Assembly (NCBI GenBank): GCA_012931725.1
Contig: CM022946.1
Coordinates: 45,961,252 to 46,025,251, forward strand
From: Litsea cubeba
Lineage: Eukaryota; Streptophyta; Magnoliopsida; Laurales; Lauraceae
Direction: 5' to 3'
DNA: 64,000 nucleotides
Of the stretch, positions 22,084 through 34,118 are shown piece by piece (position 1 is the stretch's first letter; each line of letters starts with the position of its first letter). The notes under the pieces were generated by a model. It was not told the DNA's origin. It did not search any database and saw only the letters and a list, made by a program, of their open reading frames with translations. The position numbers were made by a program, and so were the translations under genes.

Positions 22084-23634
22084 AGCAATGCCTGTACGGC
22101 CAAAACCGGTTTCCAGGTACACGCTCGCAAACCCACCCTTTTTTAGAATTTTCATATCAAATGTTGAAATTTCTAGAAATCTAAACAATGCTTACTTTCA
22201 TCGTATCATCGTTTCATTGTTCAACAAAATCCAAGTTTAGGAACCTTTCCCTAACTTGACCAAAATTTTCAACCCTTGAACCCAAATTCATAGTTTGAAA
22301 CAAAATCCGGATTCAGGGATTTCCACCCTAGTCCACCCTGCCTTTTACCGCCAAAATGGTTTTAGGTCAAAACTTATGACCCTCGTGTCTTTAAACAAAA
22401 AAAAATGGTTTTTCAAAAACCCGCGAGGAAGCGACACTTAGTCGATACTCGCACAAATCGGAAGTAAGCGAACCACGTTCGACACTTCCAAAACGCAGGG
22501 AAGCGACATTTCGTCGATACTTGCAAAATCCAAAACTGTGGAGACGCAACATTTCAGTTGATATCCATGACCCAAAGGTTCGAGAAAACCACAAATTTCA
22601 AAAATCGTGGGGAAACGACATCAAGTCACCCACCCGCAAAACCAAAATTTTTGAAAAGCAAGGATGCGACATTCCATCGATACTTGCACCCAAATCCGCG
22701 AGGATGCGACATTCCATCGATACTCGCAACCGAATGAGCAAGGATGCGACATTCCATCGATACTTGCAAGAACATTCAGCAGGGAGGCGACTTTTAGTCG
22801 ATACTTGCATTTTTTTGGAAAACCAAACCGGCTATAAATGCCATCAAAACAGGCTATAAATGCACAACCGGCTATCAATGCCACCAAAAAACAAACCGGC
22901 TATCAATGCCATCAAACAAACACGGCTATCAATGCCACACAAAAAAAAAACTTGGATTTCAAAAAAAAAAAAAAAAAAAAAAACCCGGCTATCAATGCCA
23001 CCAAAGCAAAACAGGCTATCAATGCCACCAAAAAACAGGCTATAGATGCCACAAAACAAAACCGGCTATCAATGCCACCAAATTGGCTCTAGATGCCACA
23101 AACAAAAAAACTCGGCTATCAATGCCACAAAGAAAAGCTGGCATCTCATGCCAAAATTGGCTTCCATGCCACAAACAAAAAACCTGGCTTTCATGCCAAA
23201 AACAATCATTTGACAAACGATTTTCACAAAATGACAACCTTTGATCAAATCCCATTTAGCAATTACTTTTATCACAAAAAGATTCAAGTGAGCGTAGGGA
23301 TAACAAAAAAAAAAATCAATCCCTTTAGCAATTACTTTTATCACAAAAAGATTCAAGTGAGCGTAGGGATAACAAAAAAAAAAAGCATCCCATTTAGCAA
23401 TTACTTTTATCACAAAAAGATTAAAGTGAGTGTAGGGATAACAAAAAAAAGAAAGTGTTCACAAGCACTACAAAAAAAATATATAACAAAAAAAGAGTAC
23501 CAAAAAAAAATACATGTGGTACCAAAAAAAAAGAGAGTGTTCACAAGCACTATAAAAATAAGTACCAAAAAAAAATACAAGTGGTACCAAAAAAAAAAGA
23601 AAAGAAAGAAGGATGGTTTCTGTATCCAGGGAGC
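22084..23634 (+). repeat. Post-pol tandem-repeat region, inner copy
   Basis: No gene. About 22430-22810: GCGACATT...TCGATACTTGCA units at roughly 55-65 base spacing. About 22825-23200: GGCTATCAATGCCA units, a dozen or more, with an A-run near 22960. About 23252-23450: three copies of a 67-base unit (two in the outer copy). About 23455-23600: GTGTTCACAAGCACTA and GGTACC units. Confidence 0.85.
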
Positions 23635-26600
23635 TCAATCAAAATGGTCTCCAGCCAGAGTTCAGCTCTCCAAGCAGACTTTTAGCCTCAGCCGTCAAAG
23701 GATTCCAAGGCACGCTTCTTCAGGAAATTGCATGAGATGCTGGAGTGGGCTGTACCCCTTCTCTCACACCAGGAAGCTTACCTCGAGCAGCTTGCCATCG
23801 TTTATCCTCATCAAACTTCCTTTTGAGAAACCTGTTCGGCATCCTGCAACAATGGTGTGAATCAGGACAGTCCTCCTCCTTCACGAGCCTCTGTATTTCA
23901 GCCCATTGGCAGCGACTTGTGCCCTGCAGAAGCTCAAGACGGTTCCTGGCCTCATCGACCTCCCTATCAAGGATGTTAAGGTCATGTGTCAGGCCCGATG
24001 ATGTCTTATCAGCAGGGTCCAGGAACATCTCCTGTGAAGAACTGGTCATTAGCCAACCATCACCGGTCCTCAAACCACTTGTCCACCCAGTGCAATGATC
24101 CTAATAAACGATCGACCTGGCAACCTGTAGACATCCAGACCAGCCTCGTCAGCATCACTGAGAAATCTCCTGCACATGCTGGATCATGCCAAATCCGACT
24201 TCCAAGTGCCCAGAAAGGAGAGTCTCAATCCAAGAGCGCACAACTCGTCACCACCACCTTCTTCGCGAAAGGAAGAGATGGCCCAGCTGAGGATTCGCCC
24301 AACTCCGTTGGTCGGCTACTCATGTCATCAATCTGTTGAAAGAGTAACAAAAGAACTCTTTCCAGCTGAAGCTGCTCCTGCTCGGGAAGGAATCTCAGCG
24401 CGAGGAATCTCCTCAATATTGTCAGAGCTGGTCCCAGGAATCTCTACCTCTGGATCAACCTCTGGCATCTCTTGCTCTGGAAGCAACGGATCCTCCTCTG
24501 CCACTTCAAAACCTGCAAAGGAACACAAAAAGGTATGAATATACCCTGTTTGAAAATCATTATCAGAGTTATAACTACAAAATACCTTCTTCGACGACTG
24601 GCGGAACACTTTCTTCCTCCATGAACTCATCGAAAGCATCATCAACATTTGCGTCCATCGATGGTTCAAAAGTCATCAGAACCCTGTGGCAAGTCAGCTG
24701 GCAACAAAAATGTGATTAGCAAGCCAAGTCACAAACAAAAAAAAAGAGAGAGACAAAAGAAGTTGTACCAATTGGAGATTCTGGATTTACTCCAGAGTCC
24801 CTCGGTTCTTCTTCAGGTGCCTCAACAGGATCCATCACCACCTCATCGGTTGGGACCTCAGGCATCACCAAGTCTTCCTCTGCTAAAAAAAGAAAAGAAA
24901 TGAAAAGCAGAAACAAGAAGCAAATCATAACATGGAAAAAAACCCATGAAAAAGAAATGGAAAGAGAAAAAGGAAGAATCATACCTTCACCGACGGTCTC
25001 TTCTTCTCGGCTTCTCTTCTCTGGAGGCTCGTCAGCATCCACTGGCACATCCTCATTGATAGTAAGAGGAACATCCAAGTTAGGAGAATCCTCATGCTGC
25101 CCCTGGCTTCTATGATGACTCCTCCTCCTCTTACTTCTGCGGGCTCGCTCTTAGAAGAACCTACCCCGCTGTCAGAGTCAGGTTTCCCACTTGACTCATC
25201 ACTGGATGGTCTGCTCTTGCCAGTAGACTCCACGGAAGCTTGCCTCTGTGCCGCCTGCATCCAAGCGCCAAGTTCGGCTTCCTCCTGTTCTAAGCTGCTC
25301 CAAGCCTCGTCAGGTATTTCTCGAACAGCTTCAGAACCGATGACGCCCTGGTCACCGAGAAAGCCTATCTTGTGCTTCTCTCCAGAAAGGAAGGCCCAAA
25401 CTTCCTCTCGCCCGGATTGCCATCCGACTTTCCAGGCCCTTTCCAGATACCAGCTTCACATCAAGCTCCTTCCTGGAAAGTCCCCGATATGCCGAGAAGC
25501 TCTCCGCGAACCACTTCGCAAAGCCGGCAGTCCGGGAAGTCAGCAACACAGGATAAGAAATCATGGCTGTAGTATCTTCAGCACTATAGAAAGCCCATGC
25601 ATTTCTCCCGTCCTGTAAGCCTCCAAAGCGCTTCACCATAGCTTGAAGGCGCTCCAACAACGCCTTGAGAAAAGCCCAGCTGCAAAGCAAAGCGAGAAGG
25701 GTACATACGGCTGGATGTCGACGAAAAGATGTCTACGGTACACCATCGTGCCGACACGTATGCTGAAAAGCCACTCTCTCTCTGCATTTGTCAAAGGAAT
25801 AATGCCTTCCCCGACCCCGCCCTGGTAGAGTCTCGGGAGGCACCAAAATCAAAAGCCTTCTTCCGCAACTCCGGAGAAAAGCTTTACTGAAGATTGCCCC
25901 ATCTCGACGTCCCTGAACCGTCGGATCCTCATGCGAGCAAACAAAAGTGATTCGGACACGGCTTGCCCTTAGCCAGTCGAATCATCAGAGGATCATCATC
26001 CTGTGCAGCACCCAGCCGATGGAAGCCAGGACAGTGGTATACATACCACGAATAAAAGATATGGGCTGAAAATACCCTATTCATGGGAAGCCCAAGCCGA
26101 ACTAGAAAAGCAGCAGCCTGCAGTTCGGTACAACAGGTAGGAGTAAAGAGCAGGCACCAAGCAAGCTGCTCTCCAAACGCCATCTGACAAGCCGGGAAAA
26201 TACAATGCGGCCTGATGTGCGTTCCATCTCCTCCAGCAAAAATAGCCTCACCAAGCCAATAAGTGAGGTACACAGCAGATCTCTCCTCAATGCAATGTCA
26301 GGACATATGGCATTTGTACTTGCACAGAAATCTCTTAACTCTTCTTGCATGGCCAAGATCTTCTTTGAACTTGGATCCTGAGCTCCAGCTTCCTGGGTCA
26401 TGCTATCAGAAGGCTCCCTACTATCAAAGAAGTTGGGGAATGAAGAGCAAAAAACTCTTCCAACTGCTAGAATCTAACTTTCGAACCCCCCTTCTCCTTC
26501 AAAAAATCATAGAAGGCGACGAGCTGAAAGTATAGAAGCCTGAACTCCTCAGACTGCCCCTCGAGGACGCTGTCAATCGGCATAAACTCCTCATAGAGTT

Positions 26601-27950
26601 TGCCGAGGATGGGCAATCCGGTAATAGCGCTCAGCTCCTTCAAAGAAAAACCAATCTCACCATTCGTCACAACGAAGGTATTGGTTTGAGGGAGGAACGA
26701 CTCCAGCATAGCCATGAAGGCCTCGTCGGAAAAGATCACGGTCTCCCCAAAAGCGCGGACCGCATCAAAAATCCCGGCTTCCTTCAAAACGGCGCCACCA
26801 ATCAGCAGGACGCGATCAGTCCACGACTTCCACTCGGAGTCAGCATTGAAACGACCTCGAAGTCGAAAAGGCTTGATCCAATTGCTGCCGGTCACCGCTG
26901 AAAATACCAAGGCCCACCGGTCTCAAATCGACCGACGGATAATCAGAGCCCTGGTAAGCCGCTGGATGGCATCAACAGGTCCATGTCAACAGGCGACCTC
27001 TCCGTATATCCAGGAGAAACCGCCGACAAAAACCCCGGTCTTGATTACATTTGTCCTTCTCACCCAACTTGGAGGATCTTCCCTCTTGGGGCACGTGGGG
27101 GCAAGGCTCAGAATCGAGACGGTGCGATCAAACATCGACCGGGTAGCAACAGTCTTCTTCTCACCATCTGCTGTGAAGGAAAACTGAAAAGATCTCCTCT
27201 GGTATGTAATGTCAGTCAGGGACTGCATCACCAAAGAAGAGGTAGGCTTGGGCAAAACGCTCTGATCTTCCATCAGCCATGGACGACTGCTTACCATAAT
27301 CTTATAGAATTCCTCTCCTTGAGAGTGATCAGTCGCTGCCTCATCTCATCTCGGTTGAGGGAGTCGCACTCTTCCAGGTTTCTTTCAACATACTGGACCT
27401 TCTCGAAAGCCTGTTGAACGGCCGGATTAGAGGATCTAGAAGACCGACGAGGTACGCTTGTAGCAGGCTCTTTACCCTTGTTCGCTCTGGAGGAACCACC
27501 TGAAAAGGATGGAAAAGAAAAACATCAAAATGACAGAATCTCGCCAAAAAAAAAAATCTGGCGAAATTTTGACATGATGACGGGGCAATTCCGAAGAAAA
27601 GGAACTATCCCGAAAGAAATAGAAAGCTTGAAGATGGGCTCAACATCGCTGCGAGCTCCGAAACTCCAAACTTTCGAAACCTAAAAGTCTCCGCAAAATC
27701 AGGAAGGGCTCAACATCACTGCGAGCTCCAAGTTCCCAAATTTGCAAACACTTTCAGGTATGCAATCACATCATGCTACAAGTTTAATTTACAAATTAAA
27801 GGCATGCATGAACATCTAGATTGCGAAAAAAAATGCATTATCATGATGAGCAAAAAAAAAAAAGAAACTTTCTCTAAAAAAAAAGAAGAGGAGAAAGAAA
27901 ACAAAAAAGAAACGAAACTCTCTCAAAAAAAAAAAGTGGGGGAGAGAAAG

Positions 27951-28002
<52 letters not shown>

Positions 28003-28138
28003 GGGCTGGCCCACAGGCCGTGGCCACCAGGCCACGTGGCCGTACGGCCAGATCCGTACGGATCTGTCCGTACGGCCCACTCAATAAAAAAAAAAAAAAA
28101 AAAAAAAAAAACATGAAAAAAAAAAAGAAAGAAAAGAA

Positions 28139-28179
<41 letters not shown>

Positions 28180-28318
28180 ACGTGTAAAAAAAAAGGAGGC
28201 AAACACGTGAACAAAAAAAAAAAGAAAAGAAAAAAAGAAAGAAACAAAAAAAGAGAAGAACTTTTTTCCTACAATGAAGTTGTCTTAAAAAAAAAAAGGA
28301 GAACTTACTTGAAGCCAT
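23635..28318 (-). pseudogene. Antisense five-exon gene of inner copy (frameshifted, splice sites intact)
   Basis: Predicted coding exons: 28318-28309, 27499-24985, 24882-24769, 24697-24586, 24512-23635. The intron 1 acceptor is a strong CTTTTCAG (AG at 27501-27500) and joins the A of exon 1 to GT, forming a Ser codon. Introns are 809, 102, 71 and 73 bases, all phase 1. Exon 4 is 112 bases against 111 in the outer copy, a one-base insertion near 24670. A one-base loss near 27320 breaks exon 2 where the outer copy has a nonsense codon, and exon 5 carries several indels. The mobile-domain-like part is well kept (26467-26910). Intron 2 offers two acceptors three bases apart (TAGCAG). Confidence 0.75.
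28002..28080. repeat. GC-rich nested palindromes inside antisense intron 1
   Basis: Between long A-runs lie GGCCACGTGGCC, GGCCGTACGGCC and GATCCGTACGGATC, each self-complementary. The outer copy has the same at about 38530-38608. The surrounding A-runs are T-runs on the antisense transcript. Confidence 0.8.
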
Positions 28319-28439
28319 TGATGGAGAAGAAGAAGAAAACTCTTGAAGATCTTGAAGAAGAAAAGCTCTTGGTCTTGAAGCCCTCTTGAGATTATTGCAA
28401 AAGAAAGTAGTAAGAGCAAGAGATCCAACCTTCTCCTTG

Positions 28440-28447
28440 CTTTTATA
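28440..28447 (-). promoter_or_regulatory. TATA box of antisense gene, inner copy
   Basis: TATAAAAG on the minus strand, about 125 bases upstream of the antisense ATG at 28318; a purine/pyrimidine-rich leader lies between. Confidence 0.65.
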
Positions 28448-29554
28448 GAGGAGAGCAAACCAAAGAAGGAAAGAAGAAAGAGGTAAGTGTTACTAATTAG
28501 TAACCTTACAAAAGAAAGAAATTAGAAAGATTCTTTCCAAAATAAAGGGATCTTGAGAGATTTTCTCCAAAAAATTAATCTATGACGGATTCTTTCCCAA
28601 AAGAAAGATATCTTGAGATATCCTATCCCAAAATAAAGGGATCTTGAGAGATTTTCTCCTAAAATTAATCTATGACGGATTCTTTCCCAAAAGAAAGATA
28701 TCTTGAGATATTCTATCCCAAAATAAAGGGATCATGAGAGATTCTCTCCAAGTAAAGATATTCTTAGATATTCTCTATCCAAATGAGATATTTTGGATAT
28801 TCTTTACAAAAATGACACCATATGAGATCTAAGCCATTTCAAAAGCTTAAGGTCCCATGGGTTAGCCCATATGAGCCAGGTTTGACCACCTAGGCACAAA
28901 AAAAAAAAAAAGAAAAATTTTTGGGCTTTTAGTCAAAGAGAAATCCCTCTTACCAAGAGCATACAAAAATGGTTCCATGCCTCTTTTGAGTTGATTGGAC
29001 CATACAAAAGAAAATTCCAAGCCCCATGAGCTTCCAAAAATCAAACCATCCAGCCTCATCTACCAAATTGAGCCAAAATCTTGAAATTGACATTCCACAA
29101 AAATCAAACCAAATCCTGGTCCCCTAACTTGCCACATACAGCCTGTTAGGTCACAAGACCAAAACCAAAAACCAAAACCTGATCCCCTAACTTGCCACAT
29201 ACAGCCTGTTAGGTCACAAGATCAAAACCAAAATTGATCCCCCAACATTCCACATACAGCTTGTTGGGTCACACGATCAAAACCAAACCTGACCCCCTAA
29301 CCTGCCATATATAGCCTGTTAGGTCACAAGGTCAAAACCCAAATCCACATCCCTGATGTCATCTTCAAAACTTTGCCTCGAGATGGTACGTGATCCCTTT
29401 CACCACCATAAAATTCCCCTGGAAGCTCAAAAGGCTACAAATACCAAAAAGAAAGATTGCTCAAAGACTCTTGGTCAAGTCACAGGCTCTCCTTCAAAAA
29501 ATCTCTTCGAGGCACATCGACTACAAAAGTTAAGCAACTCGCCGCTGTTACCTC
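28448..29554 (+). repeat. 3' non-coding region of inner copy with tandem repeats
   Basis: About 28500-28800: roughly 105-base units with GGGATCTTGAGAGATTTTCTCC and AAGATATCTTGAGATAT, one unit more than the outer copy. About 29090-29340: four units of about 62 bases with CCCCTAACTTGCCACATACAG. No gene is seen. Confidence 0.8.
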
Positions 29555-29561
29555 GAGGGGG
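29555..29561 (+). promoter_or_regulatory. Polypurine tract, inner copy
   Basis: GAGGGGG, four bases before the 3' LTR. Confidence 0.75.
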
Positions 29562-29565
29562 CATT

Positions 29566-31929
29566 TGTTGACACCAAAAATGTCACTTTGCCTTTCCAAG
29601 ATCCAAAGAGCTACATGAAGTCGCAACCTGCCATAAATAGGCAATGCTGCTTCCAAAAATAAAATCTTATCAGAATCAAACAAAAAACTGCAAGATTCTT
29701 CCAGACAGCCAAAAGAGGAGTACACAAGAAGTTTCAAGCCATTTCAAGATCATTTGGCCTAACTTCGCTTCTCCGACAGCCAAATCAAGCCTCTCGGCGG
29801 TAAAGCTCTCCGGGACCATGATTTCCAAGACAGAACCTATGGATCATCTTAAAATGACTCCAATAGGTTCCCTGTCAAATTTCAAGTCAATCGGACATCG
29901 GTTGACCGCACATCAAACCGCGACATCTTCATCGCGATAAAAAGCAAGTCTACAGGTGATAGGACCCCAAACGGCTTCAAAACTCAAACAAAAACCTATG
30001 GTTGGTCTTATTTATTGCTCAGGAGGCTTCACACCAAATTTCAGGTCATTCCGACATCGTTTGGCCCAGTTTCAGCTTCTGACGGAAAATCGGCAGCTCT
30101 GCGCGACAAAGTCTTCGGCTTTCTCAGGAAATTGGAAACTTTGCAAAATAAAATGCAAGGATTCTCATCAGGTTTCCTACAAAGAAATCAGGCCAATAAA
30201 TGATCAAAATGTCAAAGAAAAGTACAGAAGAAAAAAGAATCAAAAAAGAGCAAAAACGGACGCAAAACGGGACCAAAAAGGGGGAAAACCCCCCCAGGGT
30301 CGCAGACCCCTGCGACCCTGGGCCAGGGTCGCAGGCCCCTGCGACCCTGGCCCAAGGTCGCAGGCCCCTGCGACCTGGGCCAGGGTCGCCGGCGACCATG
30401 GACCCCGGGGTCGCCGGGAAAGCCCCGGAAACCCCGGTTTTCACCGTTTTTTTCGCGATTCGAGAAGCCCAGCCTCTGGTACTTTCCAAAATTCATGCTT
30501 TTGAGACACCAAGTCCTCTGACATCCGTCCAAAACACGGGTAAATCATCAAGAGTATCGAAAGACAGTATTGATCGCCACCCCGGTCAACCAAAAAAAGT
30601 GTGCTTTCCACCCGACCGATCGAGAAATCGACAGGACAGATGGCAACCGACCTGCTATTGGCAACAAACACCTGAAATTACATGGTCATCTGATGTCGAT
30701 CTACATGAAGATCCATCGATGATCATCGACAGAAGAATTCCAAAAGACGTGGCACGGCCCGCGACTCTTCAGCTGCTCGGCGACCACTTAATGCGATTAA
30801 TTGACTAGCTTTATTACAGTCATTAATCATTTCTTTGGACGGCCCAATCAGAAGCAAGCATTTGGGAGTTACAAGTCAAGAGATTCATGGCATTTAACCC
30901 ATGAAACTCCTCCCATCATGGCGATTAAAGGCGATTAAATGCCCTCAATCTCCTCCGGCCAATCAGAAGCCAAGAAAAAGGAGTTACAAAATAAACAATT
31001 CAATTTTGTAACTCCTCCCATTATGTGGCTTAATGACATTAAAAGCCCATAAGCTCTCCTAAATGGCTACCAAGAGCCTATAAATAGGAGAGCACTCCAA
31101 AGGAATCAACATCACACAACGAACATCAGCAGACAGCAGTCAGAAATCCAGAGAAAGAAAAAAGAGAGAAAACTCTGCGGAAGTTCTACAACCGGCCACC
31201 GCAACAAGGTGATAAAAGTCCCTTGGGGGGTACCCCCCCCAAGGTCCTTGCCTTCTCCTCCTGCCTCCAATGGCTTAGATATGGCTTTTCAGCCCGTCTA
31301 CTCGGCTTTTTATTGGACATAGGACCTCCTTTTGGTCTTTGTCCTCTAAAAACCCGAGGTTATAGCCAAGCCAAGCGAATCAAATAGCATCCTCTGTTCT
31401 CATCTGCATGGATGATGGCGAAGCCCACATATGGCTTGCGACCGTCAATCTAAACGAGTCCCCCACATCTCCTGAGAAGTTAGATCCTCCTTTTCTTGCT
31501 TTTCATTGTAGTTTGTATTTTTACAAAAGAGACAAAAATCACAATTCTTGTCTTTCATTGTTGATAAGGATTGTAAATCGGCTATAAATGCCAAAATCGG
31601 CTATAAACGCCAAAAATCGGCTATAAACGCCAAAATCGGCTATAAATGCCAAAAAAAAAATCGCCTTTCACGGCAAACCAAGAAAAATGTCTCTTTTCTT
31701 AAATATATGTGCAATGGAAAACTTGAAAGAAGTTGATTTCCTTTTTACTTGCGAAGGTTGATTTCCGGATCACCACTTGCAATTCGAAGTAAAATAGAAA
31801 ATCTGGCACACCCACAAAAAAAGAAATGTTGATGCACGCCCCTGCCCCCCGGTTACGAAAGGGTCGGACCCGACGGACTCCCACGTCCGCCGACCTCGGT
31901 AGGAACTCAAGCAGGAGCGCGGTCCATCA
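29566..31929 (+). repeat. 3' LTR of inner Tat copy
   Basis: Same ends and order as the 5' LTR, 2364 bases. Differences from it are about a dozen base changes, mostly transitions, plus a larger number of one-base indels. Confidence 0.96.
31079..31086 (+). promoter_or_regulatory. TATA box of inner 3' LTR
   Basis: TATAAATA at the same place as in the 5' LTR. From this copy transcription would run into the remaining outer integrase fragment. Confidence 0.75.
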
Positions 31930-31934
31930 GTGGT
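31930..31934. repeat. Target-site duplication, right copy (gtggt)
   Basis: Five bases after the inner 3' LTR, identical to 8450-8454. The outer integrase sequence resumes here. Confidence 0.95.
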
Positions 31935-32699
31935 CAGAGCATTTGCGTTAACGAAATGAAGACCTCATCAGTCCTTCAGTTCCTACGCACAACATCATTT
32001 GTCGTTTCGGCATACCCAAAAGATTCGTCCATGATAACGGACCACAGTTCCGGGATCATCGATTCTACAGGTTCTGCGACAAATACAAAATCCAAAGCTG
32101 TCCTTCGACTCCATACAATCCGGCAGCAAACGGGGTTAGCAGAAGCTTTCAACAAGACACTCTGCAAAATCCTCAAAAAATGGTCTCTAATCACAAAAGA
32201 GACTGGAGCGACAAAATGTCTGAAGCTTTGTGGGCCTATCGAACCACCGTTCGAGGACCAACCCATAGCACACCATTCTCCTTGGTCTATGGATGCGAAG
32301 CTGTCGTGCCCTTGGAAGTACAAATTCCTTCCTTGAGGTTATCCTTGCAAAATGGCATGACTCAAGAAAGCAATGTCAAATTGCGACTCCATGAGCTGGA
32401 CAATCTCGATGAGAGACGGCTCGAAGCTCAACAAGCATTGAACTTTACCAAGCACGCATGGCAGGATCTTTCGATAAAAGGTCAGGCAACGCGCCTACAA
32501 AAAGAATGACTTGGTTCTTGCGGTAAAAAGACCAATGGTCTTCGCTCACAAGTCCAAAGGCAAATTTGAGCCAAAATGGGAGGGACCCTACGTCATCGAC
32601 AAGGTTTTCTCTAACGGCGCATACGCACTCCTAAACATGGAAGGTGACAGATGTATGCTGCCCATCAATGGCAAGTTCTTAAAGCGGTACTACCCTTGA
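31930..32699 (+). pseudogene. C-terminal integrase of outer copy
   Basis: This continues the outer integrase after the inner insertion. It has VHDNGPQF (second Asp), the region of the Asn-Gly-x-Ala-Glu motif near 32125-32150 with a frame disturbance, the WAYRTT block, and a C-terminal GPY-like region (WEGPYVIDKV) ending FLKRYYP and stop at 32697-32699. Further frame changes occur near 32435 and 32475. No chromodomain follows. Confidence 0.9.
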
Positions 32700-32702
32700 A
32701 GA

Positions 32703-32720
32703 CTTACCCAACTGGGTAAG
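32703..32720 (+). repeat. Hairpin just after pol stop, outer copy
   Basis: CTTACCC AACT GGGTAAG, a perfect 7-bp stem with 4-base loop, 3 bases after the stop codon. Identical to 22066-22083 in the inner copy. Confidence 0.6.
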
Positions 32721-34118
32721 AGCAATGCCTGTACGGCCAAAACCGGTTTCCAGGTACACGCTCGCTAAACCCACCTTTTTTTTAGAATTTTCATATCAAA
32801 TGTTGAAATTTCTAGAAATCTAAAACAATGCTTACTTTCTCGTTTCATTGTTCAAAAAAAAAAAATCCAAGTTTAGGAACCTTTCCCTAACTCGACCAAA
32901 ATTTTCAACCTTTGAACCCAAAATTCATGGTTTGAAACAAAATCCGGATTCAGGGATTTCCACCCTAGTCCACCCTGCCTTTTACCGCCAAAATGGTTTT
33001 AGGTCAAAACTTATGACCCTCGTGTCATTAAACAAAAAAAAAAGAGGTTCTTCAAAAACCGCGAGGAAGCGACGCTTAGTCGATACTCGCACAAATCGGA
33101 AGCAAGCGAACCACGTTCGAACTTCCAAAATCGCAGGGAAGCGACATTTCGTCGATACTTGCAAAATCCAAAACTGTGGAGATGCAACATTTCAGTTGAT
33201 ATCCACAACCCAAATTTCAAAGGTTCGAAAAAACCTAAAAAACTGTGGAGACGCAACATTTCAGTTGATATCCATAACCCAAAGGTTCGAGAAAACCACA
33301 AATTTTAAAAATCGTGGGGAAACGACATCAAGTCAGTACCCGCAAAACCAAAATTTTGAAAAGCAAGGATGCGACATTCCATCGATACTTGTACCCAAAT
33401 CCGCGAGGATGCGACATTCCATCAATACTCGCAACCGAATGAGCAAGGATGTGACATTCCATCGATACTTGCAAGAACATTCAGCAGGGAGGCGACTTTT
33501 AGTCGATACTTGCATTTTTTGAAACCAAACCGGCTATAAATGCCATCAAAACAGGCTATAAATGCCACAAACCGGCTATCAATGCCACCAAAACAAAACC
33601 GGCTATCAATGCCACAAACAAAAAAAAAAAAACTTAGATGCCACAAAACAAACCGGCTATCAATGCCACCAAAATTGGCTATAGATGCCACAAAAAAACT
33701 CGGCTATCAATGCCACAAGAAAAGCTGGCTCTCATGCCAAAATCGGCTTCCATGCCACAAACAAAAACCTGGCTTTCATGCCAAAACAATCACTTGACAA
33801 AAGATTTTCACAAAATGACAACCTTTTGATCAAATCCCATTTAGCAATTACTTTTATCACAAAAAGATTCAAGTGAGCGTAGGGATAACAAAAAAAAAAA
33901 AAGAGCATCCCATTTAGCAATTACTTTTATCACAAAAAGATTCAAGTGAGCGTAGGGATAACAAAAAAAAAGTACCAAAAAAATACATGTGGTACCAAAA
34001 AAAAAGAGAGAGAAAGTGTTCACAAGCACTACAAAAAATAAGTACCAAAAAAATACAAGTGGTACCAAAAAAAAGAAAAGAGAGAAGGATGGTTTTCTGT
34101 AAAAAAATATACAGGAGC
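32721..34118 (+). repeat. Post-pol tandem-repeat region, outer copy
   Basis: No gene. About 33058-33520: units with GCGACATT...TCGATACTTGCA. About 33530-33790: units with GGCTATCAATGCCA. About 33838-33965: two copies of a 67-base unit (TTTAGCAATTACTTTTATC...). About 33970-34075: GTACC/GGTACC-rich A-rich units. The same four families follow pol in the inner copy, in the same order. Confidence 0.85.

Larger units (their letters stand above)
8455..31929 (+). mobile_element. Inner Tat-lineage retrotransposon, complete with both LTRs
   Basis: The element runs from tgttgacacc at 8455 to gtccatca at 31929 (23,475 bases) and is flanked by gtggt on both sides. LTRs are 8455-10816 and 29566-31929. Inside are the primer-binding site, a leader with tandem modules, gag-pol pieces (13004-22062), tandem repeats, an antisense gene (23635-28318) and a polypurine tract. 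It belongs to the same family as the outer copy and is aligned with it almost throughout. The LTRs differ by roughly a dozen substitutions by eye, suggesting a young insertion, yet gag-pol is broken by many one-base indels. Its size is in the range of Ogre-type Tat elements. Confidence 0.95.

Noticed and set aside
22430..23200. CRISPR-like spaced repeats
   Set aside because: Repeats vary in length and sequence, the linkers are related to each other, and the context is a plant retrotransposon.
27804..28247. Lys-rich and Phe-rich ORFs
   Set aside because: Produced by poly-A/poly-T runs in the antisense intron.
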